Of a DNA stretch of 64,000 nucleotides, positions 22,035-30,911 are shown one piece after another. The stretch is from UBA1444 sp964521625. GTDB lineage: Bacteria > Bacillota > Negativicutes > UBA1444. The notes beneath the pieces were generated by a model. It was not told the origin of the DNA. It worked only from the letters and a program-made list of their open reading frames with translations, and ran no database searches. Every line of letters starts with the position of its first letter. Position 1 is the first letter of the stretch. The translations under genes were made by a program, and so were the position numbers. The stretch spans positions 62,001 through 126,000 of the forward strand of contig CAZFSM010000009.1 in the NCBI GenBank assembly GCA_964521625.1, read 5' to 3'.

Positions 22035-23579
22035 CTATTGACCCGGCAACGCCTGAGCCGGAAACTGAAGAACGAAAGTGGTCCCTTGCCCCGGTTCGCT
22101 GGTAACAGCAACCGTAGCGCCATGCCGTTCAATGATTTCCCGCGCAATTGACAACCCAAGGCCTGTTCCGTGATTTTCCCGCGTATGGGCTTTATCGACT
22201 TTGTAAAACCGTTCCCAGATGAACGGCAGATCGGCGACCGGAATCCCTGCCCCATCATCGGCCACGGTCAGTATCACTCTGTTTTCCGCCCGTTTCAGCT
22301 CAACTGAAACCTTGCCCTGAGGCTTAGTATACTTTAGCGCATTATCAAGCAAGATTAACATTAATTGTACCAGACGATCCCCATTGCCGGGAATAGGCGG
22401 AATCATTTCTGAATTTTTCCAGCTAAGCTCCACGCCTTTATCAGCATATTTTCCCCGCAGCATCGCTACGACATTGTCCCCCACTTCGGCCAGCGGGATC
22501 GGTTCCAGCTCCATGACAAACTGCTGCGCCTGCAACCGGCTCAGGTCGAGCAAGTCACTGATCAGGCGTTCCAGCCGCTCGGTTTCATTGACGATGAGAT
22601 TGGTGAATCTCGCCGCCTGCTGCGGGTCAGTGACCGTCCCATCCCGCAAGGCTTCGGTATAACCACGGATAATCGTCAGCGGCGTTCGCAGTTCATGCGA
22701 CACGTTAGCGACAAAATCGCGCCGCAGCGTCTCCATTTGCTCGGTGCGGGCGACAAAACGGCCCAGTTCCTGCGCCAGCGTATTCAGCGACTGGCCAAGC
22801 TGACCTACTTCATCTTGACTGGCGATCTTGACCCGGTTATCATAGCGCCCCTCCGCCATACACGCCGCCGTCTGTTCCATTTCGCGCAATGGTCGGACAA
22901 TGCCGCGGGAAAGTCGCCTGACAATAAACAAAGTCAGCGCCAGGGCCAGTAGACCAATCAAACCGATTGCCATGTAGACCCGGGTCAGAAAATCATTAAC
23001 GCCTTTCACCGGTGCATTTAAAATAACCGCACCGGTTGTTGCGCCACTGGCGTTGGTAATCGGGACGGCCACAATCATCATATCTTCGCCGTAATAAGGG
23101 TGAAAAAACGTTCGAGTCATCACCTGACCGGCGAACACCGGTTCAATGTCTTTGAGCAGGTTGCGAACCGCCGTGGATGATCGCATACCGCCAGCTCCGG
23201 CGCCCTGACCACTGCCCGCCCCGGGACCCATCCGCTGTCCAGCGCCCATACCCGGCCCTTGCCTTTCCTGCTGGCTACGCCGAGGCGTAGAAGACATGAC
23301 AATCATCCGGCCGCTGGCATCCACCGCCCAGATGCGGGCATCGAGAAACCCATCGATCCGGTCCGCCAGCTCAACAAGTTCCGCTGCCGTAAGCTTGCCA
23401 GTCATAAAATCATCCAGAACCCGGGACATCTCTTGCCCTTTGCCAATCAATTCCTGCTGTTTCGCCGTCAAAAAATACTGCCGGATCAAAGCAGATGCGC
23501 CCACAGCAAAACCCGCCAGAATCAGGGCGACAACCAGCATGAAATTTACGAACAGCTTGGTTTGCAGTGAAGGTTTCAC
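22035..23579 (-). CDS. sensor histidine kinase with Gly/Met-rich sensor loop
   Basis: The GTG start overlaps the response regulator stop (GTGA). The 514-aa protein has a membrane helix near residues 10-30, a sensor domain to about 190, a second helix, HAMP, HisKA (FVANVSHELRTPLTIIRGY) and a HATPase with N, G1 and G2 boxes (DNALKYT, DDGAGIP, GTGLGLSIA). The external domain holds an unusual stretch near residues 105-130 rich in Gly, Met, Gln and Arg (GPGMGAG repeats). The class is close to PhoR/WalK-type kinases of Firmicutes. The stimulus is unknown; the Met-rich loop might sense metal. Confidence 0.9.
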   Translation of the reverse strand: MKPSLQTKLFVNFMLVVALILAGFAVGASALIRQYFLTAKQQELIGKGQEMSRVLDDFMTGKLTAAELVELADRIDGFLDARIWAVDASGRMIVMSSTPRRSQQERQGPGMGAGQRMGPGAGSGQGAGAGGMRSSTAVRNLLKDIEPVFAGQVMTRTFFHPYYGEDMMIVAVPITNASGATTGAVILNAPVKGVNDFLTRVYMAIGLIGLLALALTLFIVRRLSRGIVRPLREMEQTAACMAEGRYDNRVKIASQDEVGQLGQSLNTLAQELGRFVARTEQMETLRRDFVANVSHELRTPLTIIRGYTEALRDGTVTDPQQAARFTNLIVNETERLERLISDLLDLSRLQAQQFVMELEPIPLAEVGDNVVAMLRGKYADKGVELSWKNSEMIPPIPGNGDRLVQLMLILLDNALKYTKPQGKVSVELKRAENRVILTVADDGAGIPVADLPFIWERFYKVDKAHTRENHGTGLGLSIAREIIERHGATVAVTSEPGQGTTFVLQFPAQALPGQ

Positions 23580-24432
23580 GGCCGAACCTCAAACTTGTAT
23601 CCGACGCCCCAGACTGTCTTGACATCCCAACTGGAATCATCTTTTACTTCTAATTTTTGGCGAATTCGCTTAATGTGGGTATCCACTGTGCGGGTGTCGC
23701 CAAAATATTCATAGCCCCAGATCGATTCCAACAATTGCTCACGTGAAAAAACCCGCCCTGGATGGGAAGCGAGGTGCCACAGCAAATCCATTTCTTTGGA
23801 AGTCAATTGCACAGTATGGCCTGACGAAGTCGCCGCGTATTCCTGCCGATTGATCGTCAGCTGGGCAAAAGAAAGAATAATGTCCTTGGTTGCCATTTCC
23901 TCGCCGGTATGGGCCATCCGCCGCAAAACAGCCTTCACCCTCGCCACCAGCTCGCGCGGATTAAATGGTTTGGCCAGGTAGTCATCGGCGCCCAGTTCCA
24001 GACCCATAATGCGGTCTTCATCTTCGGTCCTGGCCGTCAGCATAATGACCGGAACCTGCGAAAATTTGCGGACCTGGCGACAGACTTCCATCCCGTCCAG
24101 CACCGGCATCATGATATCCAGGACAATTAAATCCGGCTTTAACTGCTGGGCCTTGAGAATCGCTTCNNNNNNNNNNNNNNNNNNNNNNNNNNNNNNNNNN
24201 NNNNNNNNNNNNNNNNNNNNNNNNNNNNNNNNNNNNNNNNNNNNNNNNNNNNNNNNNNNNNNNNNNTGATATCCAGGACAATTAAATCCGGCTTTAACTG
24301 CTGGGCCTTGAGAATCGCTTCGGCGCCATCGGCGGCCTGTTCCACGGCAAAGCCTTCCTTGGTCAGGTACAGTTCCAGCAGTTCACGGATTTTTTCGTCA
24401 TCATCGGCAACCAATATCTTTGACTGCGCCAT
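23576..24432 (-). CDS. OmpR-family response regulator, split by a false gap
   Basis: Residues 1-55 come from 24432 down to 24267 and the rest from 24112 down to 23576. Between them lie 100 N and a 55-base duplicate. Joining the copies gives one continuous 233-aa protein: receiver domain with the acidic pocket ADDD, phospho-acceptor Asp54 in IVLDIMMP, Lys in LAKPF, then a winged-helix domain (SKEMDLLWHLASHPGRVFSR, and RTVDTHIKRIRQKL). It pairs with the histidine kinase. As printed the gene is interrupted, but this looks like an assembly artefact, not a pseudogene. Confidence 0.9.
24167..24266. other. 100-N gap with identical 55-bp flanks (false gap)
   Basis: Bases 24112-24166 and 24267-24321 are identical (both start tgatatccagg and end gaatcgcttc). 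Removing one copy and the N restores the response regulator reading frame. 55 is a common de Bruijn k-mer length, so two contigs probably overlapped by one k-mer and were scaffolded instead of merged. Confidence 0.95.
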
Positions 24433-24452
24433 TCTTCATCCTCCAGATTTTA

Positions 24453-24483
24453 GAAAAAGCTCCCGGAGAGGCTCCGGGAGCTT
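24453..24483 (-). terminator. terminator of the thioredoxin gene
   Basis: AAGCTCCCGGAG and CTCCGGGAGCTT form a perfect 12-bp stem with a 3-base loop, followed on the minus strand by TTTTTC. Confidence 0.92.
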
Positions 24484-24498
24484 CCATATGGACTCAGA

Positions 24499-24819
24499 TC
24501 AAATACTCTGCAGGGCTGCCAGCAAATCCTTGCGGGTCTTGTAGCCGGTGAAACGGCTCACTTCCTTGCCGTCTTTGAACACAATGAACGTCGGCACCGC
24601 TTTGACATTAAAGCGGCTAGTCAGTTCCGGCAACTCATCAATATTCACTTTCGCCACAATCGCCTTGCCGGCCAGTTCCGCTTCCACAGCTTCCACTTCG
24701 GGGCCCGCCATTTTACAGGGACCGCACCAGGACGCCCAAAAGTCAACCAACACAGGTTGCTGCGCCTTCAAAAGTTTCTCGTCAAAAATCGAATCATTGC
24801 CGATATTAATTACTGCCAT
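24499..24819 (-). CDS. trxA: thioredoxin
   Basis: Start at the ATG after AAGAGGTG, giving 106 aa. The active site is WCGPC at residues 31-35, with the cis-Pro loop VKAVPTFIVFKDGKE. The upstream GTG frame adds only three residues. It reduces protein disulfides with thioredoxin reductase, which is not in the window. A strong terminator separates it from the two-component operon. Confidence 0.93.
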   Translation of the reverse strand: MAVINIGNDSIFDEKLLKAQQPVLVDFWASWCGPCKMAGPEVEAVEAELAGKAIVAKVNIDELPELTSRFNVKAVPTFIVFKDGKEVSRFTGYKTRKDLLAALQSI

Positions 24820-24917
24820 ATCAGACACCTCTTTCTCACCCCCCTCCAGGGGGGGTCTGTCTTAATTGTAAGAAAAAAACGTCTAAAAGTCAATCTCGGT
24901 TATACAGCCGGCAAATA

Positions 24918-25925
24918 TTATTTATTTCGCAAAGTTCGGCTTAAATCCAATAAACAGCCCGCCCAGGATAAGCCAACGCCAAACCCGAGCACCACAACTT
25001 TGTGCAGCGTTGCCGCCTCAACGGTCATCAATATTTCTTCCAGCGCCAGCGGGATCGTGCTTGACACCGTATTGCCGCAAAAGTCCGGTTTGTTCCAGAA
25101 GGGCATTCCTTGCAACTTGCATTTGTGTTGCAGCGACTCCAGCATGAATCGATTCGCCTGATGAAAAACATAATAGTCGATTTCTTCGCGTGTTAAGCCT
25201 GCCTTTTTCAACACTTTCTTCAGCGCGTCAGGCGCCACGGTTTGGGCAAAAGCAATCACCGATCGGCCATTCATATAGAAATTATGATTGGTTCTGATAT
25301 TTCCGGCAGCATCCACGGTTTCAACGCTAGGACAGGTCACCGCCGGATTGCGCATTCCGCCAACCGGCACAATGATATCGTCGCCGCCGGACCCGTCGGT
25401 CCCGAACACAAAAGAGCCCACTCCATCACGTTCAAGGGGCTCCGCCGCGATGAGCGTCGCTGTGGCAGCATCGCCAAAAATGGCCCGCGCTGCTGCATCC
25501 TGCGGATGAATCCACTTGCTGTAGGTTTCCGCCGTCAACAGCAAGACTTGTTTTGCCTGGCCGGTTTCGATCAACCCTTTGGCCATGGACAATCCATACA
25601 CAAAGCCCGAACAACCCAGGTTGAAATCAAAAGCGCCGCAATGACTGGGGATTCCCAGCCGGTGCTGCAACAGGCATGCGGTTGTCGGCAAAAAATAATC
25701 AGGCGATTGCGTACACAAAACAATAAAGTCGATTGTCGACCGCTCGATCCCATACTTTATAAACAGATTCTCTGCTGCACAAACCGCCATATCCGAAGAA
25801 CATTCCCCAGCTGCGGCAATGTGTCGTTCATAGATTCCGGTTTTTTTAGTAATTCGCGATTGGGCATCATTATACTCGATATGAACAGGTAAATAGGAAG
25901 CAATTCCTTTGATATAAGCTTTCAT
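24918..25925 (-). CDS. beta-ketoacyl-ACP synthase III (FabH-like), stand-alone
   Basis: A 335-aa KAS III fold enzyme with catalytic Cys105 in LGCSGF, His255 in FHQANR and Asn285 in CGNTVSS. The family starts fatty acid synthesis from acyl-CoA and malonyl-ACP, but this copy is not beside fab genes and is divergent in the N-terminal region. Stand-alone copies often serve special lipids or secondary products. It might make an acyl group for the acyltransferases of the nearby polysaccharide locus; that is an inference. The gene is transcribed alone, with a palindrome upstream. Confidence 0.87.
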   Translation of the reverse strand: MKAYIKGIASYLPVHIEYNDAQSRITKKTGIYERHIAAAGECSSDMAVCAAENLFIKYGIERSTIDFIVLCTQSPDYFLPTTACLLQHRLGIPSHCGAFDFNLGCSGFVYGLSMAKGLIETGQAKQVLLLTAETYSKWIHPQDAAARAIFGDAATATLIAAEPLERDGVGSFVFGTDGSGGDDIIVPVGGMRNPAVTCPSVETVDAAGNIRTNHNFYMNGRSVIAFAQTVAPDALKKVLKKAGLTREEIDYYVFHQANRFMLESLQHKCKLQGMPFWNKPDFCGNTVSSTIPLALEEILMTVEAATLHKVVVLGFGVGLSWAGCLLDLSRTLRNK

Positions 25926-25976
25926 TCTAATCTCCTCGAATCATATTGTTAGGCGGAGCTATACACAAGACCGCTA

Positions 25977-25995
25977 CTATACTCCTATAGTATAG
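25977..25995. promoter_or_regulatory. 19-bp palindrome upstream of the KAS III gene
   Basis: CTATACT and AGTATAG arms surround CCTAT, about 50 bases upstream of the KAS III start and 195 bases from the nitroreductase start. It looks like an operator for a dimeric regulator. The flanking 25926-26190 region has no other clear gene. Confidence 0.45.
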
Positions 25996-26190
25996 CCAAA
26001 AAACTGCACCCTTGACTAGCCACCCCGGCAAACCCTGCCGGTCCCAAAACACTTCACAAATTAAAAAGGTCTTCACAACCATATATTATAGGCACTGACG
26101 GCATTTCACCGCACACAAAAGAAACTAGTTTCCGCTATAATATAAAAAACTCTCCTCAAAATGCTTTATTGAAGAAAGGATGTTTCTCAC

Positions 26191-26748
26191 ATGGATATGA
26201 TAAAGGCTCTGGAAACGAGGCGCTCTGTTCGCAAATACGCGGCGCGCCCGGTGGAACGCGAGGTCGTCGAACAACTGGTCCAGCTGGCTACTCAAGCGCC
26301 GAGTGCGATGAATGCTCAACCTTGGGTTTTTGCCGTATTTACCGACAAGACCAAGCTTGAAGAGTATTCGACACGCGCCAAAGCAATCGTGCTGCAGGGC
26401 ATGCATGAGCACCCTGCGCTGGAGAAATATCGTGGCGCTCTGTCAAAACGGGCGTTCAACATTTTTTACAATGCGCCGGTTTTAGTCGTAATTTATGCCA
26501 AACCGGAAGGCCCGGAGCCGGAAACCGACTCCTGTCTGGCGGCGCAAAACTTCATGCTGGCCGCTCACAATGAAGGGCTTGGGACTTGTTGGATCGGCTT
26601 TTCCCGCTATCTGCTGGACTCGACCGAGTTCAAGGCCGAAGTTGGCATTCCCGAGGAATATGTGGCCGCGGCGCCGATGATTCTCGGCTATCCGGCTGTG
26701 GAACATCCGCCGGTCCCGCGCAAAACACCGGAAATATATTATCGCTAA
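26191..26748 (+). CDS. nitroreductase-family flavoprotein
   Basis: A 185-aa FMN-binding nitroreductase with the N-terminal ETRRSVRKYAARPVE motif, the APSAMNAQPW loop and the EGLGTCWIGF segment. Such enzymes reduce nitro compounds, flavins or quinones with NAD(P)H as dimers. The natural substrate is unknown. The ATG follows AGAAAGGATG; a TATAAT box lies about 50 bases upstream (26136-26141) without an obvious -35. Confidence 0.88.
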   Translation: MDMIKALETRRSVRKYAARPVEREVVEQLVQLATQAPSAMNAQPWVFAVFTDKTKLEEYSTRAKAIVLQGMHEHPALEKYRGALSKRAFNIFYNAPVLVVIYAKPEGPEPETDSCLAAQNFMLAAHNEGLGTCWIGFSRYLLDSTEFKAEVGIPEEYVAAAPMILGYPAVEHPPVPRKTPEIYYR

Positions 26749-26766
26749 AATCACAGAGTAAAATCG

Positions 26767-27288
26767 TTATAGCTTTCCGCGGCGCAAAAATTCAAGAATA
26801 CGACCGCTCATCGCCACACGCATAAAAACAGCCAACAAACATAAAACAGCTAGATTGTCGAGAAAATCCAACGTCCTGATTTGATATCCGGCAAAATCCA
26901 TCATCCCCCGCCAAGCCACGTCAATCGGTTTGGGAAAAAGCCAGCCTTCAGCAGGCCAATAAAAAATCCCCGGATGCCACCACATCACATCCAGGACATC
27001 ATGAATCAAAGTGCCAAGCACAAATGGCCAGAACCCGGCCCGCCAATTCGACAACCATAAGAACCCCATAATCAAAGCGACAAATCCGAGGAAAGCCAAA
27101 GAATGACCGACTGCGCGGCTTTCATATTCATAGGTTTTCGCCAGCATTTTGGCCAGCGGCTTATCCACTAAATCGGGTAACAACGAGGCAACCAGCAGGA
27201 TACGGTAATCCATATGACGAAACTGCACAACTGCATCCAGAGCTTTTACGGCAACAGTGGTAAATCCAATATGGGCCAACGGTAGCAT
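26767..27288 (-). CDS. YdjM-like membrane-bound metal-dependent hydrolase
   Basis: The ATG after GAGGAG is used, giving 173 aa. The protein has four or five hydrophobic segments and conserved polar residues in LPLAHIGFT, LLPDLVDKP, GHSLAF and LIHDVLDVMWW, the pattern of the YdjM/LexA-regulated hydrolase family with His and Asp near the membrane. The reaction is not established for the family. It is at the edge of the polysaccharide locus, about 40 bases beyond the UDP-ManNAc dehydrogenase. Confidence 0.75.
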   Translation of the reverse strand: MLPLAHIGFTTVAVKALDAVVQFRHMDYRILLVASLLPDLVDKPLAKMLAKTYEYESRAVGHSLAFLGFVALIMGFLWLSNWRAGFWPFVLGTLIHDVLDVMWWHPGIFYWPAEGWLFPKPIDVAWRGMMDFAGYQIRTLDFLDNLAVLCLLAVFMRVAMSGRILEFLRRGKL

Positions 27289-27327
27289 TGGGTCACTCCT
27301 CAATTTATTATTGGGCCTTAGCCTATA

Positions 27328-28590
27328 TTACAGTTCATTCGCTGCCCGGCCCAGTACCCTGACTCGAAAACCGGCTTCTTGCCAGCTTGCATGGTTCAGG
27401 CAATTGCGAGTATCCAGCAATTGCCTGTTTCGCATTAGTTCACCCAGTTCAGAGGCCGACAAATACTTGAACTCCTTATGCTCTGCCAATACTACCACAA
27501 TGTCCGAAGCTAAGAAAGCATCTTCCAAATTCGTCAGTTCGTATTCATAGTCTTTCACATAAGGATCGTAAATCCGCACTTCGATATTTCGCTGCTTGAG
27601 CTCGCGAATGACTTCCGTCGCCGGGCTTTCCCTGGTATCATCAACATTGCCTTTATATGACACTCCCAACGCAGTTACCCGCGGCGATTCGACCTTGTCA
27701 AGCAGTTGGCAAATCCTGTCGGCCACAAACCGCGGCATCGATTCGTTGATTTTTCGGCTCAGACTGATTAGCTGCGCACTTTTAGCCTTCTCGACAATAA
27801 ACCACGGGTCCACTGCTATGCAATGTCCGCCGACTCCCGGTCCTGGCTTGTGGATGTTCACGCGGGGATGCATATTGGCCAGTTTGATGACTTCCAATGC
27901 ATCAAGATTCAACTCGTAGGCTATCTTGCAAACTTCGTTTGCCAGTGCAATATTAACATCGCGAAACGTATTTTCCATCAGTTTTGCCATTTCGGCCGAC
28001 GTAGCATCCGTCATGACCAGATTGCCCTGCACAACGCTTTCATAGAGCTTTTTCGCCTGCAGTGCCGACTCAGCATTAATGCCGCCGATGATACGATCAT
28101 TGGAGACAAACTCATGCAAGATGTTTCCAGGCAGCACCCGTTCGGGACAATGGGCGACAAACAGTTCCTCGCCAATTTTCAGGCCGGTTTTGCTCAATAT
28201 CGGGACTAAGATATCTTCCGTTGTGCGTGGCGGGCAAGTAGATTCCAAAATAACCAGGTTGCCTTTTTTTAGATAGGGAAGAATGGCCTCCGTCGCCTTG
28301 ATAACATAAGTCAGATCGGCGGTATGGTCGTGATGTATCGGCGTCGGGACCGCAATGATAAAAACATCAGCGTCTTTCGGCGTCAGCTGGGCATTCATAT
28401 TGCCGGACTGAACTGCAGCATATACCACCGTTTTCAGCCCTGGTTCATTGATATGGATTTGGCCGTTATTAATGACGTCTATGACCTTTTGATTCACATC
28501 GACGCCGGTCACCTGAAATCCGTTTGTCGCCAGGATGCTTGCCGTCGGTAATCCGATATAACCCAATCCCAATACACATATCTGCTTCAT
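27328..28590 (-). CDS. wecC: UDP-N-acetyl-D-mannosamine dehydrogenase
   Basis: The ATG MKQICVLGLG is preferred over a start ten codons earlier. The 420-aa enzyme has the Rossmann motif GLGYIGLP, the central TFRDVNIALANE helix and the catalytic Cys in GGHCIAVDP. It oxidises UDP-ManNAc (or a close UDP-hexose) to the uronate with two NAD+. It is the last gene of the polysaccharide locus and would supply an acidic sugar. UDP-glucose dehydrogenase is the main alternative. Confidence 0.85.
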   Translation of the reverse strand: MKQICVLGLGYIGLPTASILATNGFQVTGVDVNQKVIDVINNGQIHINEPGLKTVVYAAVQSGNMNAQLTPKDADVFIIAVPTPIHHDHTADLTYVIKATEAILPYLKKGNLVILESTCPPRTTEDILVPILSKTGLKIGEELFVAHCPERVLPGNILHEFVSNDRIIGGINAESALQAKKLYESVVQGNLVMTDATSAEMAKLMENTFRDVNIALANEVCKIAYELNLDALEVIKLANMHPRVNIHKPGPGVGGHCIAVDPWFIVEKAKSAQLISLSRKINESMPRFVADRICQLLDKVESPRVTALGVSYKGNVDDTRESPATEVIRELKQRNIEVRIYDPYVKDYEYELTNLEDAFLASDIVVVLAEHKEFKYLSASELGELMRNRQLLDTRNCLNHASWQEAGFRVRVLGRAANEL

Positions 28591-28612
28591 GATACTCCTC
28601 CATTTTCCAGCC

Positions 28613-29548
28613 TTATCCAACTATGACAATTGAGCTGCTGCTTTTCTCCACCAGTTTTTGATAACCCTTAACAACCAGCGCCAAACTAGCATATATCCGA
28701 TTTTGTTGATATCGTTCCCATTTTTGGGCATACTCCAGGAAAACACTTTCTTCAAACAAGGTATACATAACCCGCAATTGCGAAATATGCAACTGATGAT
28801 AAAAAGGGCTGGCCATTTTCCGTCCCATGTCATATTTCGACCAGTAACCTCCGTCAAATGCACTTATCTCCTCAGCCAGAGAATGAACCGCCTGTTGGAC
28901 CAGGGGCCAGTAGGAACAATCGCGACTTGCCTTAAAATAATCATAAATGCCCCAGATGGAAAAAATCCAGCCATTTAATACAACCGGCTCGTCAATATAT
29001 TCTTTATACCATACTTTGTCACCGTTATATTGCGAACAACCGCCGTCAGCTACCGGCAAGCACATAAAATCGACCGCCTGCTTTGCCGCTCGCAAAAAAT
29101 CAGCATTTCCAGTCTCGCCATAAGCTCTCGCCAGCAAAGATGCCCCTTCGCCCTGGGCCATCGCCGAATAGGGATTCGCCATTCCTACGACGGAAAAAGT
29201 ATCCCAGGCGCCGTTAGCTTGTTGGTGTTGTATCGCCCAATTAACGGAACGCATGAATATTCTACGGTACTTTTCTTGCCCTGTTATGAGATATAAATCA
29301 AATGCTCCTAACCCGTACTGGAAAATCGCTATAGAAAAGTAGACATGTTTTCCTTCATTGGTCAGGTTATAAACCAGCCCGGTCTCGTCCACCAATGCGC
29401 CGGGTTTCAGGAGCTTGTCGGTGAAGTTATTATAGTAGCCGCGAACTTCGTTGCGTGAAAATACTTTTCCTTCATCCTGCATCACATGAAGAATGCTTTT
29501 CCCGCACAACATTTTCAGCCACTTCTTACCCTGCTGCAGTGATCGCAT
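28613..29548 (-). CDS. D-glucuronyl C5-epimerase-like protein
   Basis: About 311 aa with an (alpha/alpha) barrel pattern. GLGAFDLYLITGQEKYRRIF, FDGGYWSKYDMG and FYHQLHISQLRVMY match the C-terminal domain of glucuronyl C5-epimerases. Related proteins act on polymeric uronates such as heparosan. It has no signal peptide, so it would act on lipid-linked or cytoplasmic sugars, or is a non-catalytic relative. It lies between the GT4 gene and the dehydrogenase, which fits modification of a uronic acid polymer. Confidence 0.72.
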   Translation of the reverse strand: MRSLQQGKKWLKMLCGKSILHVMQDEGKVFSRNEVRGYYNNFTDKLLKPGALVDETGLVYNLTNEGKHVYFSIAIFQYGLGAFDLYLITGQEKYRRIFMRSVNWAIQHQQANGAWDTFSVVGMANPYSAMAQGEGASLLARAYGETGNADFLRAAKQAVDFMCLPVADGGCSQYNGDKVWYKEYIDEPVVLNGWIFSIWGIYDYFKASRDCSYWPLVQQAVHSLAEEISAFDGGYWSKYDMGRKMASPFYHQLHISQLRVMYTLFEESVFLEYAQKWERYQQNRIYASLALVVKGYQKLVEKSSSSIVIVG

Positions 29549-29571
29549 CTTCATTCTCCTGTTGCGTGCGT

Positions 29572-30870
29572 TTACCCAATATTGGTTACACCGTCAATCA
29601 CTGTAACCAGTTTTTCCGTCAATATCCTATAATCAAAGCTCTGCGCGCCAATCAAAGCATTCTCACCCATTAGCCGATATTCCTCCTGCGGCATGTCATG
29701 CACTTTTAATATAGCTTGCGCCAATGCTTCCGGCGTTGCCGAATCCAAAGACAACCCGCAATTGAATCGGTCCAGCAGACAGTAGCCCATCTTAATCGTC
29801 GAAATAATCGGCTTGCCTGACGCCATGTACTCAAACAATTTATTGGAGCTATTGCCGCGAGACCAATTATACTTTTCCTGGGAGTAATTAAGGATGTTCA
29901 CAGCAGCCCGGCTTAAAATGAACGGAACTTGATTTTTATTGACAAACCCTTTGATTTTAACATTGTGCAAAGCTTCATTAAGCACGCGTTGTTGCAACGC
30001 GTGCTTTTGATTACCATCACCATATATCAGAAACTTAATATCCGTGTGCTCTTTTAGCAAAGCAGCCGCATCCAGGAGCATCCCGACATCATTGACCGCA
30101 CGCAGTGATCCGGTGTAAACAACATTGAAAGAGGCGCCTAACAAGTCTTCGTCTTGAACCATGTTGTTGGCAACCATTTGCTTATGCTCGGCCAGATTCA
30201 CTCCATTGTTGATATAATGGCATTTTTTCAAGTCGATATCGCCGCCCTGTTCAAGGTCCCAGCGATGTTGCTTGATGTACTCCGTATCCCCTTCTTTGGT
30301 AAATATGATGGCATCCGCATTACGATAAATCCAATGCTCGCCTGCCGTTAATAGTTTGCCCGGCAAACCGTTTTCTTTTAGTTTGCCAAATGTGAATATG
30401 GCCTCCGGCCACAGGTCCCGCACCTCACAAATGCAGGGAATCCCTAGCTTTTTGGCAACTTTTATTCCAGCAATCATTGTCAGAGGATGCGGACTGGAAG
30501 CAATGATAACCTGCGGTCTGCCGAGCTTTTCAGCAACCTCCTCGGCAATATCCAACAATCCAAAATAGAAAGCGGCCATATTTCTAACTCGATCAAACAA
30601 ACCACGGGCTGATGATGGAGTGTTTACAAAAACAAAAGGAATGCCTGCCTCTTCCATCAACAAATATTTTTTTCCGTCACTGATCAAACTGATATCCGAA
30701 TGGTGTAAATAGGATGCGGCAAAGACCGTTGCATTCCAGCCGTACTCTTTGAGGAAACGACTAAAGTTATATGGTCTGATCTGCCCCTGCATATCTGGCA
30801 AAACGGCATAATGATGAAAAAACCAGATGTTTTTGCCCGATAATTTCGTTTTGTGCAGTTCGTCGGTCAC
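29572..30870 (-). CDS. GT4 glycosyltransferase, WbuB-like
   Basis: The GTG after GAGGAGG is chosen as start. The protein has a GT-B fold with the acceptor domain first (FFHHYAVLPDMQGQIRPYNF). The donor-site stretch GSLRAVNDVGMLLDAAAL and the motif NSSNKLFEYMASGKPIIST follow. WbuB-like enzymes add N-acetyl-fucosamine or related amino sugars. It would act on undecaprenyl-linked intermediates in the cytoplasm. A 27-bp palindrome lies inside the coding region. Confidence 0.88.
   Translation of the reverse strand: MTDELHKTKLSGKNIWFFHHYAVLPDMQGQIRPYNFSRFLKEYGWNATVFAASYLHHSDISLISDGKKYLLMEEAGIPFVFVNTPSSARGLFDRVRNMAAFYFGLLDIAEEVAEKLGRPQVIIASSPHPLTMIAGIKVAKKLGIPCICEVRDLWPEAIFTFGKLKENGLPGKLLTAGEHWIYRNADAIIFTKEGDTEYIKQHRWDLEQGGDIDLKKCHYINNGVNLAEHKQMVANNMVQDEDLLGASFNVVYTGSLRAVNDVGMLLDAAALLKEHTDIKFLIYGDGNQKHALQQRVLNEALHNVKIKGFVNKNQVPFILSRAAVNILNYSQEKYNWSRGNSSNKLFEYMASGKPIISTIKMGYCLLDRFNCGLSLDSATPEALAQAILKVHDMPQEEYRLMGENALIGAQSFDYRILTEKLVTVIDGVTNIG
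29980..30006. repeat. 27-bp near-perfect palindrome inside the GT4 gene
   Basis: AAGCACGCGTTG and CAACGCGTGCTT flank a TTG loop, so all 12 bases of each arm pair. On the plus strand TTTTGATT follows, resembling an antisense terminator. It encodes KHALQQRVL in the glycosyltransferase. Confidence 0.8.
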
Positions 30871-30911
30871 CCTGTTTGTCCTCCTCATTACCAACCGCTT
30901 GCCTAATCCGC

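Noticed and set aside
25242..25892. Plus-strand frame opposite the KAS III gene
   Set aside because: Lies wholly within a well-conserved enzyme gene on the other strand; no motif.
26030..26062. CCGGCA/TGCCGG hairpin before the nitroreductase gene
   Set aside because: Short stem and no U-run on either strand, so not called as a terminator.
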